This document shows positions 1-9,076 of a DNA stretch of 64,000 nucleotides, in pieces. The translations under genes were made by a program, and so were the position numbers. Where the stretch lies: NCBI RefSeq assembly GCF_033659955.1, contig NZ_JARUJP010000003.1:171022-235021 (forward strand). Direction: 5' to 3'. Every line of letters starts with the position of its first letter. Positions within the stretch are counted from its first letter, which is position 1. This DNA comes from Clostridium_AM tanneri (GTDB lineage Bacteria > Bacillota > Clostridia > Clostridiales > Clostridiaceae). Below the pieces are notes generated by a model. That model ran no database searches and was not told the DNA's origin. It saw only the letters and a list, made by a program, of their open reading frames with translations.

Positions 1-20
1 CTTACCAGAATATAATACTA

Positions 21-66
21 AAACAAAGAAGGAACTTGCTAATTAGTAGGTTCTTTCTTTGTTTTA
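21..66. terminator. Rho-independent terminator
   Basis: A 15-bp inverted repeat begins AAACAAAGAAGGAAC and returns as GTTCTTTCTTTGTTT around a short loop. It probably ends a transcript entering from upstream of the window, whose gene is not visible. Confidence 0.7.
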
Positions 67-280
67 GTAGGAATTTTTAAAATTGACGTAAAAAATAGGA
101 TAACAGGGCTTGAAAATACAAGGGTTAAGAGTTAGTATGAGATATTATAAGAGATATAATGTAAGCAAAAATTAATTGGGATGATAAAAATGCTTAATTG
201 TGCTCCATAGATATTAAATAGGGAGTTTTATAGTTAGAGGAGTGGAGGAAAAGTAAAAAGCTAGGATATAAATAAAACTA
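67..280. other. Non-coding stretch upstream of hybrid kinase
   Basis: Between the terminator at the window start and the kinase leader I see no open frame with a ribosome site and no recognised RNA family. It presumably carries the kinase promoter, but no convincing -35/-10 pair stands out. Confidence 0.4.
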
Positions 281-340
281 TAAAAAGAAAGGAAGGTGAA
301 AATCCTGATTCTTGGATAGTAAAGAAATCAGGTAATTACA
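281..340 (+). promoter_or_regulatory. Leader with uORF and ribosome-site-sequestering hairpin
   Basis: A possible leader ORF (GTG at 296, stop TAG at 317) reads MKILILG. Its codons overlap the left arm (CCTGATTCTT, 304-313) of a hairpin whose right arm (AAG, one bulged A, AATCAGG, 322-332) contains the only AGG suitably placed (8 nt) before the TTG start at 341. A very similar block precedes the HAD gene at 12672. Inference: the hairpin hides the ribosome site and translation of the leader opens it. The spacing between the leader's own AAGG and its GTG is short, which weakens the uORF reading. Confidence 0.45.
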
Positions 341-2659
341 TTGAGTAATATGGAATTAAGTAAAGACAACTATGAGAAAATGGTGAACTTAACTCCTGAA
401 CTGTTATGCATTTCTGATATAAATGGATATTTTAAATATGTAAATCCTGCATGTGAAAAAGTCCTTGGTTATAGTGCAGAGGAAATGAAAAAAATAAACT
501 TTTACAACCTTCTTCATCCAGAGGACAGATTCAAGTTATATAATTGGATAAGTTTCTTCAATAGAGAAACTAATGAAGAGTTAAGCGTTGAATATAGATA
601 CATTTGTAAAGATAAAACTTATAAGTGGATTGCTTGGAATGGAAGAATTCAGTGGGATGAAAAACTTATTTATTTTGCAGGACATGACGTAACTGAAAGA
701 AAAAAGATTCAGTTAGAATTAGAAAGCACACAGAAAAAATTGGAGGAAGCACAGGAGTTTGCTCATATAGGATATTGGGAATATGATGTAGTTAGAGAAC
801 AATCATTTTGGTCAGATGAGCTATTCCGTATGTATGGATATAAGCCTAAAGAATTCATTCCTAGCATAAGTCGCTTTATAGATATTGTTCATTTAGAAGA
901 TAAGTCTTTAATTAAAGAAATTATACAAAACACATTTAAGGGTGAAGCAGGTAATACAGCAGAATATGATATAAGGGTAGTAAAAGCAGATAACACTATA
1001 ACATGGATTCATGAGAAGGTAGTATGTAATTGTGATAGTGCTGGAAACTTAGCTCGAGTATACGGAATAGTTCAGGATATAACCCAACGTAAATTAAAAG
1101 AAATGGAGCTGAAGGAAAGGGAAGAAATGTATAGGAGCCTAGCTAATAATGTACCTGTAGGTATATTCTCCTATGATAAAAATGGCAATATAACCTTTAT
1201 AAACCCAAAGGTACTGGAGATATTTGGTTTTCCATTAGAAGAAATAGACAAACCTTTTAATCTTTTTACCGACTCTTCACTAGTAGAAAACAGAATTTCT
1301 GATACCTATAAGAAATGCATAGAAAGCGGCAAATTAGTAATTGCAGAGAAGCAATACTATTCACAGAGGAGAAAATCTGCAACAATTAGGATACTAGCAG
1401 CACCGATAAAGGATGATAATGGAGATGTAGTAAGTGCAATAGCCATTATTGAGGACTTTACGGAAAGAAAGAGGATGGAAACAGACCTCTACAAGGCAAA
1501 AGAGCAAGCTGAGGCAGCTAATATGGCCAAAAGTCAATTCCTTGCAAACATGAGCCATGAAATCAGAACACCTATGAACGGAATAATGGGAATGGCAGAT
1601 TTATTAACACTGACCTATTTAACTGATGAACAAAGTGAAATGATTGATATTATTAAGTCATCCTCTAAGTCTCTGCTTCAAATTATTAATGACATTCTTG
1701 ACCTATCAAAAATCGATGCTGGTAAGATTAAGTTAAATCCAGAATTAGTAGATATTTTAGGTTTAATAGAGTCAGAGTCAAAAATGTTCCAGTTTATTGC
1801 AAAGGAAAAGGGGTTAGACTTTCAAATCGACATATCAGAGGATATGCCAAAGGAAATCATAGTAGATAGAGTTCGGCTTATGCAGATTGTGATTAATTTG
1901 GTAGGAAACGCCATAAAGTTTACGGAAAAGGGAAGAGTTATTCTATCAATTAAAAAGCTTAAAAGGGTTAAGAATAAAATTCAGCTTATGTTCTCTATAG
2001 AAGATACAGGAATAGGCATTAAAAGTGAAGATATACCAAAACTATTTAACTATTTTACTCAACTAGAAAATTTTTTAACAAAACGATTTAAGGGTACAGG
2101 TTTAGGTCTTGCTATTTCTAAAAGGCTTGTTGAACTAATGGGGGGAGAAATTTCCGTAGAAAGTGAATATGGTAGAGGTAGTACTTTTTATTTTACTTGC
2201 GTGGTTGATGTACCTAAAAAGGAATCAGATAACTTTACTTTAGAAGAAAGCTTCACTACTCACAATTCAGCTAAGGGTTTAAATATACTCCTTGTTGAAG
2301 ATGATTATGTAAGCCAGTTAACTATAAAGCTAATGTGTAAGCAAAATAATTGGAATGTAGAGGTATCTGATAATGGTAAAAAGGCATTAGAAATGATGGA
2401 AAAGGTGCAATACGATTTAGTGTTAATGGATATTCAGCTGCCTGAAATAAGTGGATTTGATCTAACAAGGATTATTAGAGAAAAGGAAAAGTTAACTGAT
2501 ACTCACCTGCCAATAATTGCTACAACCGCTTATGCAATGGGCGAGGATAAAGAAAAAAGTTTAAGTTCTGGAATGGATGATTTCATTGGTAAGCCGATAG
2601 ACATGGAAAAACTACAGGAAATTGTAGAAAAGTGGTCAAAGAAGGGTTATAAGAGATAG
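341..2659 (+). CDS. Hybrid sensor histidine kinase/response regulator, PAS-rich
   Basis: This is a cytosolic hybrid two-component kinase of 772 aa with no membrane segment. Three PAS domains lie at about residues 10-115, 135-250 and 260-375; the typical 'VTERK', 'ITQRK' and 'FTERK' PAC ends are visible. The kinase core follows with the H-box (SHEIRTPMNG), N-box (NLVGNAIKF), a TGLGLAISKRL G-box and a C-terminal receiver whose phospho-acceptor Asp is in VLMDIQLPE. The start is TTG because the only nearby ribosome site is the AGG in the leader hairpin. No response-regulator or DNA-binding partner is adjacent, so the output is unknown. Confidence 0.93.
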   Translation: MSNMELSKDNYEKMVNLTPELLCISDINGYFKYVNPACEKVLGYSAEEMKKINFYNLLHPEDRFKLYNWISFFNRETNEELSVEYRYICKDKTYKWIAWNGRIQWDEKLIYFAGHDVTERKKIQLELESTQKKLEEAQEFAHIGYWEYDVVREQSFWSDELFRMYGYKPKEFIPSISRFIDIVHLEDKSLIKEIIQNTFKGEAGNTAEYDIRVVKADNTITWIHEKVVCNCDSAGNLARVYGIVQDITQRKLKEMELKEREEMYRSLANNVPVGIFSYDKNGNITFINPKVLEIFGFPLEEIDKPFNLFTDSSLVENRISDTYKKCIESGKLVIAEKQYYSQRRKSATIRILAAPIKDDNGDVVSAIAIIEDFTERKRMETDLYKAKEQAEAANMAKSQFLANMSHEIRTPMNGIMGMADLLTLTYLTDEQSEMIDIIKSSSKSLLQIINDILDLSKIDAGKIKLNPELVDILGLIESESKMFQFIAKEKGLDFQIDISEDMPKEIIVDRVRLMQIVINLVGNAIKFTEKGRVILSIKKLKRVKNKIQLMFSIEDTGIGIKSEDIPKLFNYFTQLENFLTKRFKGTGLGLAISKRLVELMGGEISVESEYGRGSTFYFTCVVDVPKKESDNFTLEESFTTHNSAKGLNILLVEDDYVSQLTIKLMCKQNNWNVEVSDNGKKALEMMEKVQYDLVLMDIQLPEISGFDLTRIIREKEKLTDTHLPIIATTAYAMGEDKEKSLSSGMDDFIGKPIDMEKLQEIVEKWSKKGYKR

Positions 2660-2669
2660 TTTTGCTAAT

Positions 2670-2707
2670 ATAGCTTCAAGTGTTTATAAATCTGTATTTG
2701 AAGCTAT
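2670..2707 (+). terminator. Hairpin, probable terminator of kinase gene
   Basis: A perfect 10-bp stem, ATAGCTTCAA against TTGAAGCTAT, lies just after the stop codon. A T-run is lacking, so termination strength is uncertain. Confidence 0.45.
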
Positions 2708-2833
2708 GACAAAGTAAATTTACAGTTATGAATAAACGTGTACATAATAGGTACTTAGAATAGCATCCTAGTATTTTGGAATAATAAGTCTATATAATTT
2801 TATGTTGGCAAAATACTATAAGGAGGCTAAACT

Positions 2834-3388
2834 TTGGAAAAATTAGGGAAGGAAATTGATAAGGTTTCAAATTATTTATTACAATTAAGATTGGAAATTT
2901 GGAGAAAGTATACACTTTTTACCTGGCAATGGTGGACCTTTGTTGCCATATGTATTATATTTTTAGTGTTGTTTTTTGTCATGATAGACAAAAAAGACTA
3001 TTTAAAAGCAATTGCTTACTTTGGAATAGTGTACATACTAAACAAAAATTTAGATGATACTGCTACTGCACTAGATTGGTATGATTACCGCATGCAGTTA
3101 GAACCGATAATTCCAACCTTTTTGCCTGCTAATCTTTTTGTAATTCCAGTAAGTTTAAGTATAGTATATGAACGGTGTAAAAGCTGGGGGAATTTTACTA
3201 TAATCACAGCATTATTTGCAGGGTTTGTTTCTTATGGTGCACTTCCCTTAGCCAAAGTTGCAGGTATATATAAAACAAAGTTATGGAACTCACATCTGTC
3301 ATTTATAAGCTTGTTCTTAATTGCAACTATAGCCAAACTACTGATAGATAAAGCAGAAATCCTTTATGAAAAAGGAAGACAATATTAA
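2834..3388 (+). CDS. CBO0543-like integral membrane protein
   Basis: A 184-aa membrane protein starting at TTG six bases after an AGGAGG site. An amphipathic N-terminus is followed by about five hydrophobic segments: WWTFVAICIIFLVLFFVMI near 35-52, then near 60-75, 95-110, 120-140 and 150-170. The overall pattern, including the central NLDD.ATALDWYDYRMQLEP stretch, resembles the CBO0543 family of small Firmicute membrane proteins with no known function. That assignment is by eye. It is flanked by hairpins on both sides and appears monocistronic. Confidence 0.6.
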   Translation: MEKLGKEIDKVSNYLLQLRLEIWRKYTLFTWQWWTFVAICIIFLVLFFVMIDKKDYLKAIAYFGIVYILNKNLDDTATALDWYDYRMQLEPIIPTFLPANLFVIPVSLSIVYERCKSWGNFTIITALFAGFVSYGALPLAKVAGIYKTKLWNSHLSFISLFLIATIAKLLIDKAEILYEKGRQY

Positions 3389-3456
3389 TTATAAAGTATA
3401 TAAAAATATACCTCACCGGAATATTAAAAAATTTAAAGGTTTAAATAGAAAAAGAA

Positions 3457-3515
3457 GACATACCTCTATTTCTGGCTGCTATAATTTCGTTAAGAGGTAT
3501 GTCCTAGATCAGCAG
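3457..3515. terminator. Long-stem hairpin between convergent genes, possible pseudoknot
   Basis: A perfect 11-bp stem GACATACCTCT (3457-3467) pairs with AGAGGTATGTC (3493-3503) around a 25-nt loop. Loop bases CTGCT (3476-3480) can also pair with AGCAG (3511-3515) beyond the stem, giving an H-type pseudoknot. It sits between convergent genes, so a bidirectional terminator is the plain reading, although neither side has a strong T-run. Confidence 0.45.
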
Positions 3516-3541
3516 GCTTCTTCATTATTTATAGACTTATA

Positions 3542-5083
3542 CTATTGTTCATCATCGTTAGTAAATCTATGATAATTATTTTTTTGTATAAATTCAAGAA
3601 TCACTGGCATGTTTTCACTTACAATACCGTAATTTTCACTTATTACTTTTTCAGCTTTCTTTAGGCATCTAAAATACATTTCATCACAGGATTCTAAGGA
3701 GGAGCTTTCAATATTGCAGGCTTTGAAAACTTCACAGCCCTGGAATGGGTTAGCTGTTCCGATATATAATTGATCACAGCTGTCTACATAGAGTATTCTT
3801 CCGCCATAGTTATTTGGGTTGTAAATTCCCCTAAGAACTACAGGCTTAAAGTGAACCCCGTCTTCAGATACATATAAATCGAATCCAATAGGATATTTAA
3901 TGGCTCTCAATATTTCTACTACGCTCCTATATACATCTATTAATTTATTTACTACTCTGGCACCTATTAGATATTCTAAAGCAAGTCTGTTTGCTAAAAG
4001 TGTATTTAGTATTACTTCCATATTACTAGAATCATCAAAAGTACTTATCAGCAGCTTATTTTCATATTCTTGTATCTGCCAAGCGTATACATTGAAAGGA
4101 TTGTTAAAACCAGATCCAAGCCCCGATAGGCTTCTACGTTGTTCTGCTTCTGGTGAAGTTAAAGATATTAGTGGATTTCCACCTACTATCAGTTGCCAGT
4201 TATCATGTTTATCAATTCTTATAATATCGCATCCCATAGGAATAAACCAAGCCAATGGCAATTGTTTTGTGCCGCTTACATAAAGATAATCTTTAAATAC
4301 ACCAATACTTAGAGAATACTTATTTGCAGGATTTCCAAAACCTTTATTAACTATAAGTGTCCAGTCATTTAATTTTGGCTCTGCTCCATTTGTTCTCCAA
4401 ACTTGAACTCCATCGGAATTACTTGTAGCAACATATATTTTGTTGTTAAATACTGCCATATTGCTTATTGATCCTCTTGGATTTTTGTCAGGATCAAAGC
4501 CTGGTGCATTATAGTCTATAACAGGCTCCCAAGGATAAAACTCGGGATCTTCACTGCTATATAACAGAGGGATTGGACTTGGGCTTGACTCATTTATAGT
4601 AGCTACATATACTTTCCCCTTTTGTACTATCATTGCTCTTGAGGAAGTACCTTGCAAAACACTATCAGGCAATATAGACCAGTTAACACCGTTAGTACTT
4701 TTTAGTATTTGCACTCTTCTTCCGAAGGCTGCAGCATAGATGCAGGGGCTTCCGCAAAAAGGTTTATGCTGAATCATAAATCTAAAACCGGAAATGTCGG
4801 AACCTATTGGAGCTTTATAAACCTTTTGCCATGGAAGTTTTCCATCCTTTTTATATCTCCATATTTCAGCTAGGTTATCCACAGGGTCTGGATTTATTAA
4901 TACAGGAATTTGGGTGTTCTCATTAATAGATTTGATAACATTCAATAGTATATTCCTGCCAGTGCCTACATAAATATAGTCTCCTAACTCACTCATGGAC
5001 CATGCATAATTGTTTTGTCTTGCATTATTAAGATTGTCATAATCAAAACCATTTACTTTGGTTAAGTTGTAAAAGCTAGGCAT
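3542..5083 (-). CDS. Beta-propeller-like protein with Asp-box-type repeats
   Basis: A 513-aa protein without a signal peptide or membrane segment. It shows repeated beta-blade signatures: 'KSTNGVNWSIL', 'VWRTNG..LNDWTLI' and 'YVSEDGVHFKPV' resemble Asp-box/BNR turns, and short 'DYIYVGT', 'NKIYVAT', 'DYLYVSG' strands alternate with them. This suggests a sialidase- or kelch-like propeller fold. No catalytic set is recognisable, so enzyme activity is not claimed. A GGGGGAAT ribosome site precedes the ATG. It is monocistronic on the minus strand. The substrate or partner is unknown. Confidence 0.6.
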   Translation of the reverse strand: MPSFYNLTKVNGFDYDNLNNARQNNYAWSMSELGDYIYVGTGRNILLNVIKSINENTQIPVLINPDPVDNLAEIWRYKKDGKLPWQKVYKAPIGSDISGFRFMIQHKPFCGSPCIYAAAFGRRVQILKSTNGVNWSILPDSVLQGTSSRAMIVQKGKVYVATINESSPSPIPLLYSSEDPEFYPWEPVIDYNAPGFDPDKNPRGSISNMAVFNNKIYVATSNSDGVQVWRTNGAEPKLNDWTLIVNKGFGNPANKYSLSIGVFKDYLYVSGTKQLPLAWFIPMGCDIIRIDKHDNWQLIVGGNPLISLTSPEAEQRRSLSGLGSGFNNPFNVYAWQIQEYENKLLISTFDDSSNMEVILNTLLANRLALEYLIGARVVNKLIDVYRSVVEILRAIKYPIGFDLYVSEDGVHFKPVVLRGIYNPNNYGGRILYVDSCDQLYIGTANPFQGCEVFKACNIESSSLESCDEMYFRCLKKAEKVISENYGIVSENMPVILEFIQKNNYHRFTNDDEQ

Positions 5084-5395
5084 TTTAATTCCCCCGTTTA
5101 CTTTTATTAAAGCCTTATTTCACTAATAACATATGTATAATTAATAACAGTGTTACTAAATTTCAAATGATTTCTTAGGGAAAATGCACCGCTAATTTCA
5201 ATTAAAGTAAGTTCCACTTAAGTTAGGGGAAGCATGTAATGGTATAGTATTAATATGTAATTTACTCATTTAACTATAGGAATAATATCCCTGTTAATGA
5301 TATAGTTGAAATATAAATAAAATGACTTAGTTTATTTTATATTGGAGTGAAATGTAAAGATTTTTTATAAAATTTAAGAAAAGGAGATTTACCAG
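5084..5395. other. Divergent intergenic region
   Basis: About 310 bp between the propeller gene (minus) and a hypothetical gene (plus). It should hold two divergent promoters. I see a loose inverted repeat AACTATA (5272-5278) / TATAGTT (5301-5307), but no RNA family or coding frame. Confidence 0.35.
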
Positions 5396-5776
5396 ATGAT
5401 TTATAATATGGATTTTAAACCGGTGGTAAAGGAAATTTCTTTGCAGCAGGGAGATGGGGTACAGTATGCCTCTCATGTTTCAGAAATAATTGATGAAGTA
5501 ATTACTAATTTTATTATTCATTTAAGTGAGGTTCAAGAAACTAAAATTGATGACGAAGAATTACTTTATAACCAGGCATCTAAAGTAATAGAACAGTGGT
5601 TGAACTTTATGAGAGAAGAGGTTAACAATAAAAATCAGTCTGTTACCTGGGCGAAAAATGTCCTTATTCTTTTAGCTAAAACCTTAGACTCAGTGAAAGG
5701 TTGGCATCCTCATATTATGATATTAGATAAGCAGCTAAAGTCTATACTGCCAAAGCATTATAAATTTGATAAATAG
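5396..5776 (+). CDS. Hypothetical protein, 126 aa
   Basis: A soluble, largely alpha-helical protein of 126 aa with no cysteine, signal peptide or membrane segment. The start follows AAGGAGATTT by six bases, a good ribosome site. I do not recognise the family. It stands alone between the divergent propeller gene and the argS leader, so the context gives no functional hint. Confidence 0.6.
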   Translation: MIYNMDFKPVVKEISLQQGDGVQYASHVSEIIDEVITNFIIHLSEVQETKIDDEELLYNQASKVIEQWLNFMREEVNNKNQSVTWAKNVLILLAKTLDSVKGWHPHIMILDKQLKSILPKHYKFDK

Positions 5777-5899
5777 TATAATAACCTTCATCAATTTAAA
5801 ACTATAGCCTACTAAAGGCCTAGTGGGCTGCAGTGCTTTGCTGAAAATTATGTTAATAGTATAGTTAAGTCTAATAATGAAAAGTTATGGAATAAAATA

Positions 5900-5928
5900 T
5901 TGACAAAAGCAAAAATTAGTAATATAAT
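5900..5928 (+). promoter_or_regulatory. SigmaA promoter of argS T-box transcript
   Basis: TTGACA (5900-5905) and TATAAT (5923-5928) are separated by exactly 17 bp. This is a consensus vegetative promoter, with the T-box leader starting just downstream. Confidence 0.85.
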
Positions 5929-5954
5929 CTGTGGTAAACTAAATAACAAATTCA

Positions 5955-6200
5955 TTGAAAAGAAGAGTACTTTTTAAAAGACCTTAATATTTCAGCGAGC
6001 AGGGATGGTGGAAGCCTGTAGGGTATATAAAAAGGAAGAGAGCCTTGGAGAAGCCTGTGAAAAAATTTATTATTAAATCACAAGCAGGACGTTAACTGCG
6101 TTAAAGTTTTGAGTGGATTAAGGATATAACCTTATCAAAAAGAGTGGTACCGCGGATATAACCCGTCTCTGTATTTAACAGAAGGCAGGTTTTTTTGTTT
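5955..6200 (+). promoter_or_regulatory. T-box leader of argS
   Basis: The diagnostic T-box sequence AGAGTGGTACCGCGG lies at 6141-6155, preceded by a stem I region containing GAGTA and a distal-loop motif GGGATGGTG...AAGCC. It is followed by a terminator hairpin (around 6163-6190, ending GGTTTTTTTG). Such leaders read through when uncharged tRNA binds. The cognate should be tRNA-Arg because argS follows. AGA triplets at 6037-6041 lie where the specifier loop is expected, but I could not fold the stem with certainty. Confidence 0.9.
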
Positions 6201-6294
6201 TTAAACAAATACTAAAGACAAAATTAATAACTGAAAGTTAGCAAATAAATTACAAGCTGTTAGCTATTCGTAATTTTTAAATGGAGGGATAACA

Positions 6295-7986
6295 TTGGAT
6301 TATAAAAAATTAGTTGCAGAGAGAATAAAAGAAAACGTAGACTTAGAGTTAGATACTATTGAAAAGCTTATTGAGATTCCACCAAAGGCTGAGATGGGTG
6401 ACTATGCATTTCCTTGTTTTCAGTTGTCAAAAGCTCTAAGAAAAGCACCAAACATGATATCAGAGGAGCTTAAAGGAAAAATAAATAAAGAGGGCTTTGA
6501 AAAGGTAGAGAATTTAGGACCATACCTAAACTTCTTTGTAGATAAAACAGATTTTACAAAAAATACTATAGAAAAGGTGTTAGCTGAGGGAGATAGCTAT
6601 GGCTCATCAAATATAGGAACTGGTAAAAACATATGTGTTGAATATTCATCACCTAATATAGCAAAGCCATTTCATGTAGGTCATCTATTTACTACAGTTA
6701 TAGGTAAATCTCTATATCAAATACTTTCTAGTCAGGGATATAATTGCGTAAGAATAAATCATTTAGGAGATTGGGGAACTCAATTTGGAAAGCTAATATC
6801 TGCCTATAAGAGATGGGGTAATGAAGAAGCTCTAGAAAAGGACCCAATAAAAGAACTTCTTAGAATTTATGTTAAGTTCCATGATGAGGCAGAGAAAGAT
6901 TCAGCCTTAGAAGATGAAGGAAGAATGTATTTTAAGAATCTTGAAGAAGGAAAAGAAGAAGAGGTAGCACTATGGCAAAGATTTAAAGATCTAAGCTTAA
7001 AGGAGTTTAAGAAAGTTTATGATACTCTAGGAGTAGAGTTTGATTCCTATGCTGGTGAAAGCTTCTATTCAGATAAGATGGATGAAGTTGTAGAAGAAAT
7101 AGATAGTAAAGGCTTATTAGTTGAAAGTAATGGTGCAAAGGTTGTAATGCTTGATGAGTACAACATGCCTCCTTGTATTGTAAAGAAGGCGGATGGTGCT
7201 ACTATATATGCTACCCGTGATTTAGCTGCAGCTATGTACAGAAAGAAAACTTATGATTTTGATAAAAGTATATATGTAGTTGGAACAGACCAATCTCTTC
7301 ACTTTAAACAGGTATTTACTACTATAAAGCTCATGGGACATGAGTGGGCAGATTCCTGTAAGCATATACCTTTTGGCCTTGTAAGATTTGCGGATAAAAA
7401 GTTATCTACAAGAAAGGGAGACGTTATCTTCCTTGAAGATTTATTAAATGAATCTGTAGAAAAAACGTTGCAGGTAATAAATGAAAAAAATCCTAATCTT
7501 GAAGATAAGGAAGAAGTAGCTAAGAAGGTAGGTATTGGTGCTATAGTATTTACTTATTTAAAGAACAGCAGAGAAAAGGATATAGTATTTGATTGGAATG
7601 AGATGCTCAGCTTTGATGGGGAAACAGGACCATATGTTCAGTATAGTTATGCTAGAGGAAAGAGTATACTTAGAAAAGCAGGAGAAGTTAGCGGAGAAGT
7701 TGATTATAGCAAGTTAAATTCTAAGGAAGAGTTTGAGTTAGCTAAATCCCTTGACGGTTTTAATAAGGCTGTATTAAATGCTATAGAAAGATTAGAACCT
7801 TTTGTGGTAACAAGATATATAATAGAAGTAGCTAAGGGATTTAATAAATTCTACAATGCCTGCAGTATAATGAATGCAGAAGATGAGGAAATAAAGAAAG
7901 CTAGATTAAAGCTTGTAGAGGCTGTTTGTCAGGTACTAAAAAATGGCTTAAAGTTAATAGGGTTAGAAACAGTAGAAAAAATGTAG
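6295..7986 (+). CDS. argS: Arginyl-tRNA synthetase
   Basis: Class I aminoacyl-tRNA synthetase charging tRNA-Arg in the cytosol. The 563 aa are the usual bacterial length. Visible are the N-terminal additional domain (about 1-100, MGDYAFPCF), the HIGH-type motif in SSPNIAKPFHVGHL near residue 125, the KMSKS-like FADKKLSTRKGD near 370, and an alpha-helical anticodon-binding C-terminus with SYARGKSILRKA. It starts at TTG, seven bases after ATGGAGGG. It is controlled by the upstream T-box and ended by the following terminator, as a single-gene unit. Confidence 0.97.
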   Translation: MDYKKLVAERIKENVDLELDTIEKLIEIPPKAEMGDYAFPCFQLSKALRKAPNMISEELKGKINKEGFEKVENLGPYLNFFVDKTDFTKNTIEKVLAEGDSYGSSNIGTGKNICVEYSSPNIAKPFHVGHLFTTVIGKSLYQILSSQGYNCVRINHLGDWGTQFGKLISAYKRWGNEEALEKDPIKELLRIYVKFHDEAEKDSALEDEGRMYFKNLEEGKEEEVALWQRFKDLSLKEFKKVYDTLGVEFDSYAGESFYSDKMDEVVEEIDSKGLLVESNGAKVVMLDEYNMPPCIVKKADGATIYATRDLAAAMYRKKTYDFDKSIYVVGTDQSLHFKQVFTTIKLMGHEWADSCKHIPFGLVRFADKKLSTRKGDVIFLEDLLNESVEKTLQVINEKNPNLEDKEEVAKKVGIGAIVFTYLKNSREKDIVFDWNEMLSFDGETGPYVQYSYARGKSILRKAGEVSGEVDYSKLNSKEEFELAKSLDGFNKAVLNAIERLEPFVVTRYIIEVAKGFNKFYNACSIMNAEDEEIKKARLKLVEAVCQVLKNGLKLIGLETVEKM

Positions 7987-8000
7987 AGCTTATAATAATA

Positions 8001-8033
8001 AAGGCAGTGAACTTAGCTTCATTGCCTTTTTAT
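8001..8033 (+). terminator. Terminator of argS
   Basis: The stem AAGGCAGTGA pairs with TTCATTGCCTT (one mismatch) and is followed by a T-run. Confidence 0.8.
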
Positions 8034-8117
8034 AGTGTTTGCAAATTCAAATCATTATTATATAATAAAAGGTATAGTAAATGTAAGCTGTATAAAGAAT
8101 AATTTGGAGGACGATAA

Positions 8118-8915
8118 ATGCTTATTAGAGAATATACTGACTTTGTTGATATAGATATAAATATATTCAATAGATATGAGATGAAGAGTGTTGCCTATTA
8201 TGATATAGAAACTACAGGATTTGATAAAGAGGAAGACAATGTAATACTTGTATCTCTTGGAAGATTTATAGATGAGAAAAACTTTTCCATCAAGCAATAT
8301 TTTGCAGAGTCTTTAGAAGATGAGAATGATATTTTATATGAGTTTGGATTAGATTTAAAAGGTTACAATAAATGGTGTTCTTATAATGGCATAGCCTTTG
8401 ATGAACCCTTTATTAAGAGAAGAATGGAAAAAAGCAGTATATACTTTCAACCACCTCAGTTTCATATAGATTTGTACAGATTAATAAGACCTTACTATAA
8501 GCAGTTGGGTATGGAAAGGTGTAACCTTAAGACTGTAGAGAAACACATAGGAATAGATAGAGAAGATCAAATTGACGGTGGAATAAGTGTAGATATGTAT
8601 AAGGAATTTTTGGTTACCTTTAATGAAGAACTAAAAGATACTATAATGCTTCATAACTATGAAGATGTTTTAAATTTACCTAAGATACATGAGTATATTT
8701 ATAAAGTTGAAAATAATGACAAGTTGACTAGAGAAGATAGAATTACAGAAAAGCAGCTAAGATATTTAAAGACTTTAGTGAAAAAGAATAATATACTTTT
8801 GGACGTTGAGTTAGATAGAATATCTAAAAAGGCCGCTTCCAGAATAATTGATCATATCTTAAAGGGTTGTAGAGATCATGATCAGATTGAAAGTATAATT
8901 AGCAATAGCTATTAA
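8118..8915 (+). CDS. RNase H-like DEDD exonuclease domain protein (YprB-like)
   Basis: A 265-aa protein with the exonuclease I motif YYDIETTGF (D-x-E), a second motif around CSYNGIAFDEPFI and a third motif HNYEDVLNL. Together these give the four acidic residues of a DEDD 3'-5' exonuclease of the YprB/RNase H-like superfamily. The C-terminal 60 residues are basic and helical. A good GGAGG site precedes the ATG. The nucleic-acid substrate is unknown. A second, more divergent member lies at 13508-14224. Confidence 0.8.
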   Translation: MLIREYTDFVDIDINIFNRYEMKSVAYYDIETTGFDKEEDNVILVSLGRFIDEKNFSIKQYFAESLEDENDILYEFGLDLKGYNKWCSYNGIAFDEPFIKRRMEKSSIYFQPPQFHIDLYRLIRPYYKQLGMERCNLKTVEKHIGIDREDQIDGGISVDMYKEFLVTFNEELKDTIMLHNYEDVLNLPKIHEYIYKVENNDKLTREDRITEKQLRYLKTLVKKNNILLDVELDRISKKAASRIIDHILKGCRDHDQIESIISNSY

Positions 8916-8942
8916 CAGTAATTACTGTTAATAGCTATTGCT
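8901..8942. repeat. Perfect 42-bp palindrome overlapping a stop codon
   Basis: Each 21-base half reads AGCAATAGCTATTAACAGTA plus A and is the exact reverse complement of the other half. The last codons and the TAA of the RNase H-like gene lie inside the left arm. It is probably used as a terminator-type 3' hairpin; there is no strong T-run after it. Confidence 0.8.
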
Positions 8943-9076
8943 ATATTGGCATTTTAGGCATTTTAATTATAATTTCTTATTAATTTTGAAACATTATGAA
9001 TATATTGCATAATTTAACAATCAATATTTGGACTTTTAGGAAAATTAAGATATAATATTACTAAGGGGGGGAATTT

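Noticed and set aside
281..340. Known riboswitch class for the leader shared with 12607-12671
   Set aside because: I compared it by memory with cobalamin, c-di-GMP, preQ1, THF, ZTP and SAM consensus features and saw no match; it is kept only as an unclassified leader.
3366..3572. 68-aa open frame overlapping the membrane protein end
   Set aside because: No family pattern, overlaps the preceding gene, and runs through the palindromic hairpin; it looks like chance.
8058..8297. 79-aa minus-strand frame
   Set aside because: Lies mostly opposite the RNase H-like gene, with low-complexity composition and no good ribosome site.
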